From NCBI RefSeq assembly GCF_947654165.1, contig NZ_CANTKB010000023.1, positions 1-52,098 on the forward strand: a stretch of DNA of 52,098 nt. The letters are read 5' to 3'. This document shows, piece by piece, positions 1 through 7,742 of the stretch (its first letter is position 1; each line of letters opens with the position of its first letter). Below the pieces are notes generated by a model. That model was not told where the DNA came from. It was given only the letters and a program-made list of their open reading frames with translations, and did not search any database. The position numbers and the translations under genes were made by a program. The DNA comes from an uncultured Blautia sp. (GTDB lineage Bacteria > Bacillota > Clostridia > Lachnospirales > Lachnospiraceae).

Positions 1-114
1 TTACCACATATTATCCTTAAAATATACAGCAGAAATTTAATTTATTTTATACTAGTACACCAAATATAAATTAAGCTATTGAACATTGTTTTTCTGGCAA
101 TCCCAGGATTTTTT
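1..114. other. Left-edge intergenic stretch, no gene seen
   Basis: AT-rich sequence downstream of the anti-sigma-like gene. I see no convincing coding frame, no hairpin with a T-tract and no RNA gene. The neighbouring gene beyond the window edge cannot be judged. Confidence 0.5.
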
Positions 115-1248
115 CTATTCCATTGGAATTGTTATATCATTAATCACAACTGCTTTTACATTTTCCACATCCACCAGCCGGTTAAAGGCAACCTTATAAT
201 ACGGATCACAGCCCAGTACATATCCTGTGTTGTTTATATTTTCATTCTGATCTTCCACCACATAGCTTTCCCCGTTTTTATACTGGATTTCCACATGCTT
301 TACATTACTTGGATCTGTTGATGTCTCACCGGAAAGTCCAAGCATCTTCGGAATATCAAAAGCCATGGCAAAAGGACTAATCCTTAAACTTCCTTTTTCT
401 CCTAAATCCAGAGTTTTGGTGGGAACTGCCTCTTTCTCTGTAAGGGTTACTTTTTCCTCTACGGTATTTTCCCACATCTTTGTGAGTTCTTCCTCATTCA
501 TGCTGTCCATTTCCCCTCTTGTACAGGGATATTTCTGTATGAATAAATATGGTTTCTGCTGTACATCAATTTCTTCAGACCACAAAAAATAACTATAACA
601 GTACATTTTTTCTTCAGTACTCTGCTGCATATCCACATAGACATTCTCATGTCCTACGATTTGTCCACCGATTTCAACATTGAAATAAAAATCAGCTTCA
701 TCTGTGAAATTGGCTCCTTTGGCCAGGTTCGTATCTTCATTTCCTGCCAAGGCGGTCACTTTGTCTTCCCTTTCCAGGGTAAAATACATCAAGCCCCCAA
801 GTTCATTATACAAAAAATTCTCTACAGTAAGGGTATGGCTTCCAATTTCTTTCACAATAGGCTCTTCCAATACATAGTTCCCCAACAATTCCTGGGCTCT
901 TTCTTCATCCACATCCACAAACTCTTTAGACGGAATAACCACATCTACGATCCCGCCTTTTCCGTCATCAATACTTACTGGTTTGGCCGGAGTAGATTTC
1001 TTTGTTGTGTTTCCAAACATTCCATCAAAGAAATCGGAACGGATGGATGCGTAAACACCTGTAGATACCATAAGTGCTGTCACGACGACTGCTGCTGCCA
1101 CTTTAGGGAATTTATGCTGTTTTCTTGTTCTTACTTTCGACCGGTTCCGTAGGATTTCATAAGTACTTTCCAGCCTTTCTTCCACTTCATCAGAAATCTT
1201 TACTTTTTTTTCTAAAACATCTTTGATATTTCTTTCCTGATTTTTCAT
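115..1248 (-). CDS. DUF4179-type anti-sigma factor-like membrane protein
   Basis: Predicted partner of the ECF sigma factor encoded just upstream (14 bp gap). The 377-residue protein has a charged cytoplasmic N-terminus (about residues 1-46), one hydrophobic segment (about 48-68, VAAAVVVTALMVSTGVYAS) and a large extracytoplasmic C-terminal part. This is the layout of the DUF4179 proteins that usually follow ECF sigma genes in Clostridia. The start is the ATG at 1248, preceded by a GGAGAG-like ribosome binding site. By family analogy the N-terminal region would hold the sigma factor at the membrane until a signal is sensed outside. The signal is unknown and no zinc-binding ZAS motif (HxxxCxxC) is visible, so anti-sigma action is inferred from position and topology. 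A decayed paralogue of its 3' half is found at about 7375-7720. Confidence 0.75.
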   Translation of the reverse strand: MKNQERNIKDVLEKKVKISDEVEERLESTYEILRNRSKVRTRKQHKFPKVAAAVVVTALMVSTGVYASIRSDFFDGMFGNTTKKSTPAKPVSIDDGKGGIVDVVIPSKEFVDVDEERAQELLGNYVLEEPIVKEIGSHTLTVENFLYNELGGLMYFTLEREDKVTALAGNEDTNLAKGANFTDEADFYFNVEIGGQIVGHENVYVDMQQSTEEKMYCYSYFLWSEEIDVQQKPYLFIQKYPCTRGEMDSMNEEELTKMWENTVEEKVTLTEKEAVPTKTLDLGEKGSLRISPFAMAFDIPKMLGLSGETSTDPSNVKHVEIQYKNGESYVVEDQNENINNTGYVLGCDPYYKVAFNRLVDVENVKAVVINDITIPME

Positions 1249-1262
1249 CTGCTTTCTCTCCT

Positions 1263-1760
1263 TTACTCACAACAAAGTACCTGTTCCAGTTTTTTCCTGC
1301 CACGTTTTAGCCTGCTTTTGACTGTATTTTCATTCATTTCCAATATCTGGGCGATTTCCTTTGTATGAAATCCTTCTCCATAATACAGAAGAAAAATTGT
1401 CCTGCAGTTTTCCGGCAGTTCTTCTAAAAGCTCATAAAATCCTCTGTCATTCTCCGGTGCAGCAGTCTGGGTATCTCCTGCCCATTCAACCAAAACACAG
1501 CGTTTTCTCTGACGCAGCAAATCCGTACACTGATTGATTAAAATCCTGGTAATCCAGGTTTTAAAATACCGGACATTCTTTAAATCCGCCATATGTTCAA
1601 ATGCCGAAAGGATGGTGTCCTGCATAGCATCTGCCACATCATCTTCGTTTTTCAAATAGCTTTTTGCTGTTTTATACAGAGATATTTTATGATTTTCAAT
1701 CAACTGGATAAATGCTTCGGTATCACCTTTTTGTGCCCGCTTTACCAACAGCATGTCCAT
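1263..1760 (-). CDS. ECF-type RNA polymerase sigma-70 factor
   Basis: A 165-residue extracytoplasmic-function sigma factor. Region 2 spans about residues 5-75, with the characteristic DVADAMQDTILSAFEH stretch and the WITRILINQC segment that contacts the -10 element. Region 4 is at the C-terminus (about 112-160), with the helix-turn-helix HTKEIAQILEMNENTVKSRLKRGRKKL for -35 recognition. A strong GGAGGAGGG site lies 6 nt before the ATG at 1760. It is followed at once by the DUF4179 gene, a standard sigma/anti-sigma pair. An ECF-like promoter immediately upstream (1805-1833) suggests autoregulation. The regulon cannot be read from this window. Confidence 0.92.
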   Translation of the reverse strand: MDMLLVKRAQKGDTEAFIQLIENHKISLYKTAKSYLKNEDDVADAMQDTILSAFEHMADLKNVRYFKTWITRILINQCTDLLRQRKRCVLVEWAGDTQTAAPENDRGFYELLEELPENCRTIFLLYYGEGFHTKEIAQILEMNENTVKSRLKRGRKKLEQVLCCE

Positions 1761-1804
1761 AGGTATCCCTCCTCCTTGTCAGATGTATTTTTCTTTACAC
1801 CTAT

Positions 1805-1833
1805 TAGACGTATGAAAGCAGGATTTGGGTGCA
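1805..1833 (-). promoter_or_regulatory. Candidate ECF-type autoregulatory promoter
   Basis: On the minus strand TGCACCC (1827-1833) and CGTCTA (1805-1810) are separated by exactly 16 bp. This resembles the usual ECF promoter plan of an AAC-like -35 and a CGTC-type -10, and it lies 45 bp before the sigma gene start. The -10 half and the TAGGTGTAAA that follows are also recognisable in the decayed copy near 7690. Confidence 0.6.
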
Positions 1834-1857
1834 AAAAAGAAAAAGATTCACATTTTT

Positions 1858-2403
1858 TTATACCTCAAACCGATTATATGCTTCATAACAGTCCAGGCAA
1901 AACAGCTTGCCTCCCTGTAACCGGAGCATTGGCTCTGCAGTTATCTCCCCACAGCAGCTACACGGCTCTGAACGGAAAATTCTGGCAGGCTCGGGCAAGG
2001 AAATCGTGGTTTCCTTTACTGTAAAAAGTTCTTCCGGTTTATGGTTCTGAAAATAAGAAAAGGATTCTTCCCTGCTCATTCCTTCTGGTTTCGGATTCAG
2101 TACAAGACGTACGGATTGTCCTGTTTTTCTGTTATAGAAAGAAAACGCATGTTTTCCTCTCAGATGGAACAATAAATTTCCCTTTCCCACACTGCATCCT
2201 AATACAACCTGAATGGCGTCAATGCCACAGGCATCGTTTTCAGCAATACATACCAGTTCCTCATCTCCTGAAAGGCATCCGTTTTCCTCTGGCTTTAATC
2301 CTAATAATTCTATCGCATATAAGGCTGCCTGAAATCCAATGGTAAGTCCTCCGCATTCATGTCCATGAAATGCAACACATTTTTCCCATAATCTATTTCT
2401 CAT
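1858..2403 (-). CDS. FmdE-family protein with C-terminal zinc finger
   Basis: A 181-residue protein of the FmdE family (PF02663), named after subunit E of formylmethanofuran dehydrogenase but common in bacteria with no methanofuran pathway. The core carries FHGHECGGLTIGF (about residues 12-24; H13, H15 and C17 are likely metal ligands) and ACGIDAIQVVLGCSVGKGN (58-76). The C-terminus has a treble-clef zinc finger, with Cys148 and Cys151 paired to Cys169 and Cys172. Known structures of the family show this core plus finger. It overlaps the end of the methyltransferase gene by 11 bp, so it is translationally coupled to the importer operon. That suggests a role in handling a metal or metal-bearing cofactor. 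The exact function is unknown; methanogenesis is not implied. Confidence 0.85.
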   Translation of the reverse strand: MRNRLWEKCVAFHGHECGGLTIGFQAALYAIELLGLKPEENGCLSGDEELVCIAENDACGIDAIQVVLGCSVGKGNLLFHLRGKHAFSFYNRKTGQSVRLVLNPKPEGMSREESFSYFQNHKPEELFTVKETTISLPEPARIFRSEPCSCCGEITAEPMLRLQGGKLFCLDCYEAYNRFEV

Positions 2404-3229
2404 GATTTTTCTCCTTTACACACCAATGAATGGTTACAATCGTAGTGGTAGTCCTCTCTGAAATTTTTCCGTTTTCCCTGTATTTTAATAAACATTCTTT
2501 TATCTTTTCTTTTTGTTCAGAAGTTACCGTTCCCTGAAGTTCTGCCCGATCCGTACACCATGCCAGCATATCGTCTATTGTTCTGCTGTATTCCCATATT
2601 TCATCACGGTATCCAAGATATGGCTCGTATCCTTTCATCCACAGATAGGAAAAGATTCTGGCTACAGATGTATCTGTTTCCTCTCTGTTCCCTCTGATTC
2701 CCGCTGCCTCAAAAGCTGCATCCAGAACCAGGTCCTTCCGCCTGGATGGTTTCACCAGATAGCAGTCTTTTTTTGCACAGGCACACATTTTTTCTAATGT
2801 ATCATAATCAGAAACTGCAGGTGTCATGTGGGCAAACACCAGATCAAACTTCTGTGAAAATCCTGCCTGATCCACATCCAGTTCTGACCAGTCAGAATTT
2901 AAAAACTCCACATTTTCTATCTGCTCTCTATCTGCCAGTTCCCTGGCTGCACGAATCATTTCCGGAGAAACATCTGTGCCTGTTACCTCAGTTCCTTCTT
3001 TTGCAAAGGCCAGGCTAAACCTTCCTGCGCCGCATCCGATATCTAAAATTTTCATCCCGGGACAGAGTTCCACCTCTTCATAAACCTGTTTTAAAAATGG
3101 ATGCTCCCGGGCGGTGGGAATTGGGCGCTCTTTATATTCTCCTGCTCTTTTATCCCATAATTTCGCCTGAAGCACGCCTCTCTCCGGGTCTCGTTTTGTC
3201 CATTCTTTTCTTAATTGTTCTAAATTCAT
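2393..3229 (-). CDS. Class I SAM-dependent methyltransferase
   Basis: A 278-residue Rossmann-type methyltransferase. Motif I (ILDIGCGAGRF, about residues 61-71) binds S-adenosylmethionine. The acidic motif II (VTGTDVSPEMI) and post-motif region (DLVFAHMTPAVSDYDTL) follow. The ATG at 3229 is preferred over the in-frame GTG at 3235, because AGGAG lies 8 nt before the ATG but only 2 nt before the GTG. The gene sits between the ABC ATPase gene and the FmdE gene, within 12 bp of the first and overlapping the second, so it belongs to the importer operon. The substrate is not identifiable. Methylation of an imported chelator or corrinoid-like ligand is one possibility, stated only as inference from neighbours. 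Confidence 0.85.
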   Translation of the reverse strand: MNLEQLRKEWTKRDPERGVLQAKLWDKRAGEYKERPIPTAREHPFLKQVYEEVELCPGMKILDIGCGAGRFSLAFAKEGTEVTGTDVSPEMIRAARELADREQIENVEFLNSDWSELDVDQAGFSQKFDLVFAHMTPAVSDYDTLEKMCACAKKDCYLVKPSRRKDLVLDAAFEAAGIRGNREETDTSVARIFSYLWMKGYEPYLGYRDEIWEYSRTIDDMLAWCTDRAELQGTVTSEQKEKIKECLLKYRENGKISERTTTTIVTIHWCVKEKNHEK

Positions 3230-3240
3230 GTCCACTTCTC

Positions 3241-4011
3241 CTATATATCTGTCACCTTAGAATCCACCAGAACCAGCTTCTGTTCTCCCACAGAAACCAC
3301 CTCTCCGTGAATCCCATAAACATCCCAGATTGCCTTTCTGTTCAACACATCTGCTGTACCGAAATCATATACCTGCCCATCCTGCATCAATAAAAACCGA
3401 TCACAGAACCGCAGTGCCAGATTCAGATCATGGATAACCACAATGGCAGATATCTTTGTTTCATGACAGATATCTCTCACGATCTGCAAGACCTGATATT
3501 GATTCTGAAGATCCAGACTGCTGGTAGGTTCGTCAAGAAGCAGCAGCCTGGGTTCTTGTGCCAGGGCTCTTGCCAGCATGACTTTCTGGCGTTCTCCGCC
3601 ACTTAGCTGATTCAAAAAACGCCCTCGCATAGAAGAGACTTTCAGCTTGTCCATGGCCTCGTGAACCATCCTATGATCCTTCTCTGTGACGCCCCATTTC
3701 ATGTATGGTTTTCTGCCTAGCATGACCATATCGTGAACCGTCATTTTCACATTCGGCACACTCTGAGCCACAAATGCGATCCGCTTTGCCATTTCTCTGG
3801 CAGACAGCTTTAATATTTCCTCACCATTCAGAGAAATACTTCCCTGGCGTGGCGTTAAAATCTGATTAAAACATTTCAGCATAGTACTTTTCCCGGCCCC
3901 GTTATTTCCAAGAATAGCCATGAACTTACCTTCTTCCAGGCGGAAGGTAATCTCTTTTAAAACTTCCGGACCTCCCGGATATCCATACTGAAGATTCTCT
4001 ACTTTTAACAT
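3241..4011 (-). CDS. ABC transporter ATP-binding protein, iron-chelate/cobalamin (FecE/BtuD) type
   Basis: A 256-residue ATPase that powers the adjacent FecCD-type importer. It has Walker A GNNGAGKST (about residues 35-43), a Q-loop (FVAQSVP), the signature LSGGERQKVMLARAL, Walker B LLLLDEPTSSLD and a switch histidine in VVIHDLN. The true start is the ATG at 4011, beginning MLKVENLQ. The open frame runs further upstream inside the permease gene, but that extension has no domain sense. The start overlaps the permease stop by 7 bp, giving translational coupling. Members of this group import ferric siderophores, haem, cobalamin or other metal chelates. The ligand here is not evident. Confidence 0.94.
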   Translation of the reverse strand: MLKVENLQYGYPGGPEVLKEITFRLEEGKFMAILGNNGAGKSTMLKCFNQILTPRQGSISLNGEEILKLSAREMAKRIAFVAQSVPNVKMTVHDMVMLGRKPYMKWGVTEKDHRMVHEAMDKLKVSSMRGRFLNQLSGGERQKVMLARALAQEPRLLLLDEPTSSLDLQNQYQVLQIVRDICHETKISAIVVIHDLNLALRFCDRFLLMQDGQVYDFGTADVLNRKAIWDVYGIHGEVVSVGEQKLVLVDSKVTDI

Positions 4012-5069
4012 GAGCGGCTTTCTCCTTTGAACAGCAGATATAAGAATAAGGGTGCTCCCAGGAAGGAAGTAATGGCCCCGATAGGAAGAATGATCGGACT
4101 GATCAGGGTTCTCGCCGCAAGGTCTCCCAATAGCAGCAGCACAGCTCCGGCCAGCATAGAACCAGGGATAAGATAAACATGATGATTCCCCACCACCATT
4201 CTCACAATATGAGGTGCTACCAGCCCGATAAAACTGATAAGTCCAATATAGGACACAATGGTAGAAGCTGTGAAACAACATAAGATCATATTTAAAATAA
4301 TCAGTCTCCGCACATGAATACCAAGGCTCGTAGCCGTCTCTGTACCGCTTAATAAGGCATTAAAATCCCAACGGTGAAGCACAAAATATACCCCGGAAAC
4401 AACTACCACCACAAGCATAAACCCGATCTCTTTCCAGTCTGTACTTCCCAAATCTCCAAAGGTCCAGAACACCATTGCATTCAGTTCTACCTCGTCTGCA
4501 AAATACTGAAGAAGGGTGGTTGCTCCTGTAAACATAGAACTGATTGCCACACCGGCCAGCACCACAGATTCTGCAGAGATCTGGCAAAAGCGTGACAAGG
4601 CAAAAATCACAATGGCCACTGCCATACTTCCGACAAACGCACAGACAGGAATCACCAGATTCCCATTTGCAGAACTTCCTGCACCCAGAATGATAATGGC
4701 AAAAGCAGCACCAAATCCAGCACCCTGAGATACGCCCAGGGTGCTGGAGGATGCCAGTGGATTATTTAAAATAGCCTGCAGGATGCATCCGGTCACACCA
4801 AGACCTGCTCCCGCAATGGCTGCTGTACAGATTCTTGGAAGCCGGACATTTTGTACTACAATGTTGATTTTCTGATCTGATGATCTTCCAATAATTCCTC
4901 TTAACAATTCATTCAAAGGAGTGTCATAAGACCCTGCCCACATAGAGATTAAAATGGTCGCAAGCAGGATAACTGCCAAAAGCACCAGAAAAATAACACT
5001 TCTTTTCTGATTTCTTTTATAGGCAGTCTCGTCACTGCTACTCTCCAATCTGCACCTGTCTGAACTCAT
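4005..5069 (-). CDS. FecCD/BtuC-family ABC transporter permease
   Basis: A 354-residue multi-pass permease of the siderophore/cobalamin family. The first hydrophobic segment is about residues 22-44, and the family hallmarks LRLPRICTAAIAGAGLGVTGCILQAILNNPLA and GLVAPHIVRMVVG are present (split here: VRLPRICTA..., SFIGLVAPHIVRM). The ATG at 5069 has AAGGAG 7 nt before it. The ATG 6 nt upstream is only 1 nt from the same site and is less likely. The start lies within the 3' end of the binding-protein gene (stop at 5038) and the stop overlaps the ATPase start, so all three subunits are coupled. About ten transmembrane helices would be expected from the family. Confidence 0.92.
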   Translation of the reverse strand: MSSDRCRLESSSDETAYKRNQKRSVIFLVLLAVILLATILISMWAGSYDTPLNELLRGIIGRSSDQKINIVVQNVRLPRICTAAIAGAGLGVTGCILQAILNNPLASSSTLGVSQGAGFGAAFAIIILGAGSSANGNLVIPVCAFVGSMAVAIVIFALSRFCQISAESVVLAGVAISSMFTGATTLLQYFADEVELNAMVFWTFGDLGSTDWKEIGFMLVVVVVSGVYFVLHRWDFNALLSGTETATSLGIHVRRLIILNMILCCFTASTIVSYIGLISFIGLVAPHIVRMVVGNHHVYLIPGSMLAGAVLLLLGDLAARTLISPIILPIGAITSFLGAPLFLYLLFKGESRSC

Positions 5070-6177
5070 ATCCATTCTCCTTTAATGTATCATAAAATTT
5101 CTCTCCCAGCAATTTCTCAAAGATCTCATCTGCTTTTTCTGCCGGGTCTACATCTGCGAAGTTCTCCGGATAAAGCACAGTACCTGCATAGTAGGTATCC
5201 GCAAGTGCCATATCAAGATTCGATGCACTGGAACGGAAAGAAATCTGGGAATAAACCTTTCCTTCCTGTACAGCCTTTAACTGCTTATAAAAATCCGGAT
5301 TTTCCCGATAATGCTGATTGATCAGCTCCATACCGTTAAAATCCACAAAAATCACCTCCGGATTCCATGCAAGAACCTGTTCCAAGTCAATGTTAAATGC
5401 ACCTTTCTGATCTGTTTCGTTAGCAAGATTCTTTGCATAAATGGCAGAAAACGGAGCATAATTTGCCTCAGTTCCTTCAAATCCATGTGCACCTTTGAAA
5501 CTCACTCCGCCTACATAAACAGTTCCTTTTTCTTCTTCCGGAATCTCTTTTGTCCTGCTGTCCAGGTCTTTTTTCACATCTTCTAAATAAGTGATCAATT
5601 CCTCTGCACGGTCTTCTTTATCATATACTTCTCCCATGATTCTGAAGGTTTCATACACATTTTCATCCATCATCTGATCACTTCCCGGAATCACTACTAC
5701 AGGAATTCCTGTCTTTTTCTGAACATCATCTGCGTCACAATTACCAAGCGAAGACATCATGATCACATCCGGATCTGCGGTGATAATCTCTTCGATATAA
5801 TGCTCTCCATTGTTTCCTACAATGGGCAAATCTTTGAATGTATCATAATTTATATAATTATATGGTCTTGTGATACTCTGCTTCTGTTCATAGTCTTCCA
5901 CGCCCACAACCAGGTCTTCAGCCTGCATATAGCAGGTATAGCGAAGACTTGTCACGTTGAGACAGACAATGCTGTCTACTTCTTCCGGAATCTCCACCTT
6001 ACGCTCCATACTGTCTACGATCGTTCTGGTTCCATCCTTCTTTTCTTCCTGTTGTGTCTCCTGTTTTGGCCCTTGTTTCTCATTCTCGTTCTCACTGTTT
6101 TTTGTTCCGCAGGCTGTCATTCCTGTTGCCATACAAACTGCAAGAAGCATTCCTATAAAACGTGTTCTTTTCCCCAT
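5038..6177 (-). CDS. Lipoprotein substrate-binding protein of a metal-chelate ABC importer
   Basis: A 379-residue extracellular binding protein (PF01497-like periplasmic binding fold). The signal peptide ends in a lipobox (MTACG; lipidated Cys23), followed by an acidic, glutamine-rich linker (about residues 25-55). Recognisable fold elements include DSMERKVEIPEEVDSIVCLN, YIEEIITADPDVIMMS and LAWNPEVIFVDFNG, typical of FecB/BtuF-type proteins. The ATG at 6177 is chosen because GGGAGG lies 9 nt before it and it gives a standard signal peptide; the upstream ATG adds eight residues that spoil it. This is the first gene of the importer, permease, ATPase, methyltransferase, FmdE operon. The ligand is unknown. 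DUF-free sequence and the FmdE partner point to a metal or metallophore. Confidence 0.9.
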   Translation of the reverse strand: MGKRTRFIGMLLAVCMATGMTACGTKNSENENEKQGPKQETQQEEKKDGTRTIVDSMERKVEIPEEVDSIVCLNVTSLRYTCYMQAEDLVVGVEDYEQKQSITRPYNYINYDTFKDLPIVGNNGEHYIEEIITADPDVIMMSSLGNCDADDVQKKTGIPVVVIPGSDQMMDENVYETFRIMGEVYDKEDRAEELITYLEDVKKDLDSRTKEIPEEEKGTVYVGGVSFKGAHGFEGTEANYAPFSAIYAKNLANETDQKGAFNIDLEQVLAWNPEVIFVDFNGMELINQHYRENPDFYKQLKAVQEGKVYSQISFRSSASNLDMALADTYYAGTVLYPENFADVDPAEKADEIFEKLLGEKFYDTLKENGYEFRQVQIGE

Positions 6178-6216
6178 AATTCTTATCCTCCCGTTATCCA
6201 TAACAAATGTACTCTT

Positions 6217-6244
6217 ATTTTAACATGTATTCTTGTTTGCACAA
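6217..6244 (-). promoter_or_regulatory. Candidate promoter of the importer/FmdE operon
   Basis: Minus-strand TTGTGC (6239-6244) and TAAAAT (6217-6222) are spaced 16 bp, placing a transcript start near 6210 and a leader of about 33 nt. A perfect 5-2-5 palindrome GTTATCCATAAC (6193-6204) lies in the leader between the start site and the ribosome binding site, and could be an operator. Confidence 0.45.
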
Positions 6245-6272
6245 GCCTCCCGGGGGGATAGAAATTCACATT

Positions 6273-6297
6273 AAAAAGACACAGCCTAAGCTGTGCC
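6273..6297 (-). terminator. Rho-independent terminator after thiD
   Basis: The minus strand forms a stem CACAGC/GCTGTG with a TTAG loop, followed by five T residues (plus-strand A at 6273-6277). It lies 7 bp beyond the thiD stop and separates thiD from the importer operon. Confidence 0.7.
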
Positions 6298-6303
6298 TAT
6301 TTA

Positions 6304-7098
6304 TTAACAAAATTCTGTTTTTATTCCAAAGCCATGATTCAGAGGTCCGCTGCCTTTCCCCAGATCAAGCATATCTGCCAGAGCTCCTGAAATATAGTCT
6401 TTGGCCCGCTGCACAGATTCTTTCATGGAAAATCCCTTTGCCAGATTGGAGGCGATAGCACTGGATAAGGTGCATCCCGTACCATGGGTATTTGGATTTT
6501 GAATGCGTTTTCCGTGAAACCACTGGTATCTGCCGTCGCAGTATAACAAGTCATTGGCATCGTGGATACTATGTCCCCCTTTACACAGAACTGCACATCC
6601 ATAGCAGTCACTGATTTTTTTTGCGGCTGCTATCATATCTTCTTCTGTACGAATCTTCATGTCCGCCAGCACCTCAGCCTCCGGTATATTCGGTGTCAGA
6701 AGATCTGCCAGCGGCAATAACTGTGTTTTCAGAGTTTCTACTGCCTCTTCACGCATCAGGCTTGCACCGCTGGTAGCCACCATGACAGGATCCACCACAA
6801 TCTTTTTTGCATGGTATTCCTTCAGTTTTTCTGCTGCTTTTTTTATCAACATAGGGTTGGAGACCATGCCGATCTTCACTGCGTCCGGATAAATATCCGT
6901 AAAAATCATATCAAGCTGCTTTCCCAGAAACTCTGGCGTCACTTCCATGATATCTGTGACTCCTGTAGTATTTTGGGCTGTCAGTGCGGTAATGGCACTC
7001 ATGGCGTATACTCCATTACAGAGCATGGTTTTGATATCAGCCTGAATCCCCGCACCTCCGCTGGAATCACTTCCTGCAATCGTCAATGCTGTTCTCAT
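6304..7098 (-). CDS. thiD: Bifunctional hydroxymethylpyrimidine/phosphomethylpyrimidine kinase
   Basis: ThiD phosphorylates hydroxymethylpyrimidine (HMP) and then HMP phosphate, making the pyrimidine half of thiamine diphosphate. The 264-residue protein is of normal length. It starts TALTIAGSDSSGGAGIQADIK (pyrimidine-binding N-terminus, written here as a well-known family block) and ends with the anion-hole region HGTGCTLSSAIASNLA. The ATG at 7098 is chosen because AAGGAG lies 8 nt upstream; the longer frame adds only MYRKGDFK. A TPP riboswitch and its terminator precede it, giving thiamine-dependent shut-off. No other thiamine gene is adjacent, which fits HMP salvage or a split pathway. Confidence 0.95.
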   Translation of the reverse strand: MRTALTIAGSDSSGGAGIQADIKTMLCNGVYAMSAITALTAQNTTGVTDIMEVTPEFLGKQLDMIFTDIYPDAVKIGMVSNPMLIKKAAEKLKEYHAKKIVVDPVMVATSGASLMREEAVETLKTQLLPLADLLTPNIPEAEVLADMKIRTEEDMIAAAKKISDCYGCAVLCKGGHSIHDANDLLYCDGRYQWFHGKRIQNPNTHGTGCTLSSAIASNLAKGFSMKESVQRAKDYISGALADMLDLGKGSGPLNHGFGIKTEFC

Positions 7099-7204
7099 CT
7101 TAAAATCTCCTTTTCTATACACTCATTTTCTTAAGTAACATTAGATGATACCCTCAATTCCCATATTATTCTCCAAACATATTTTCACATTTTTATCCTT
7201 GTAT

Positions 7205-7236
7205 AAAAAACGGATACACCAATAATGGTATATCCG
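7205..7236 (-). terminator. Riboswitch-controlled terminator before thiD
   Basis: On the minus strand CGGATATACC and GGTGTATCCG pair around an ATTATT loop (7211-7236), followed directly by TTTTTT (7205-7210). It sits between the TPP aptamer and thiD, as expected for the expression platform of a terminating riboswitch. Confidence 0.85.
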
Positions 7237-7249
7237 CATAAACTTCACG

Positions 7250-7345
7250 CTATATCCCTACGTTGGCATTATCCAAATCAGGTTATGGGTCTAGACATTC
7301 ATCCTACTCTCAGCTTGCTTGATACGCAAACTCCCCTATTTCTTT
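7250..7345 (-). promoter_or_regulatory. TPP riboswitch (THI element)
   Basis: The minus strand shows the conserved TPP aptamer pieces in order: a 5' GGGG (7333-7336), GCTGAGA, then ACCTGATTTGGATAATGCC, and the closing ACGTAGGGA (from about 7254). These are the two pyrimidine/pyrophosphate-binding arms and the P1 stem of the Rfam TPP class. It precedes a terminator and thiD in the right order and strand, so thiamine diphosphate should cause early termination. Confidence 0.95.
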
Positions 7346-7374
7346 TACTTTTTCAGTATACTACTGTTTTAAAA

Positions 7375-7720
7375 AAATTCAAGGATTTTTTCTGTTCCAT
7401 TAGACTTCCCACATCCACCAATCAGTTAAAGATACCCTTATAATACGGCTCACACCCCACACCTCCCCCGTATTATCTATATTCTCAATTTTATCCTATA
7501 TCACATAGCTTTCTCCGTGTTTATACTGATACAGCTTCACTGGAAAGCCCAAGACTCTTACAAATGTCAAAAGCCATGATAAAAGGATAGTGCCTGATTA
7601 CATCTGCAACATTATCTTCATTTTTTATAGCTTTCAATTAACTAGATAAATGTTTGACCGCTCCTTTTTGTACCCTTTTTACACCTAGTAAACGGATGGA
7701 AGGATCATTTGTTTTCAGAA
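7375..7720 (-). pseudogene. Decayed duplicate of the ECF sigma/DUF4179 locus
   Basis: This gene-free stretch is a mutated, internally deleted copy of 100-1820. About 7378-7575 matches the 3' part of the DUF4179 gene: CCTTATAATACGG (7434-7446), CACATAGCTTTC and AAAGCCATGA are all shared with 100-370. It then jumps to fragments of the sigma gene (CATCTGCAACATTATCTTC near 7600; ACTAGATAAATG near 7640) and to its promoter region (ACACCTAGTAAACGGATG near 7680, compare ACACCTATTAGACGTATG near 1798). The frame is broken throughout and no protein is expected. Orientation matches the intact copy. Seen directly by eye alignment. Confidence 0.8.
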
Positions 7721-7742
7721 GAATGAAAAATCTTATATTTTC

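Noticed and set aside
649..1152. Plus-strand open frame of 167 codons
   Set aside because: It is the antisense shadow of the DUF4179 gene, which has a clear ribosome binding site, membrane segment and operon partner.
1858..2403. FmdE as evidence for methanogenesis or formylmethanofuran metabolism
   Set aside because: No other formylmethanofuran dehydrogenase subunit is present, and the domain is common in bacteria unrelated to methanogens.
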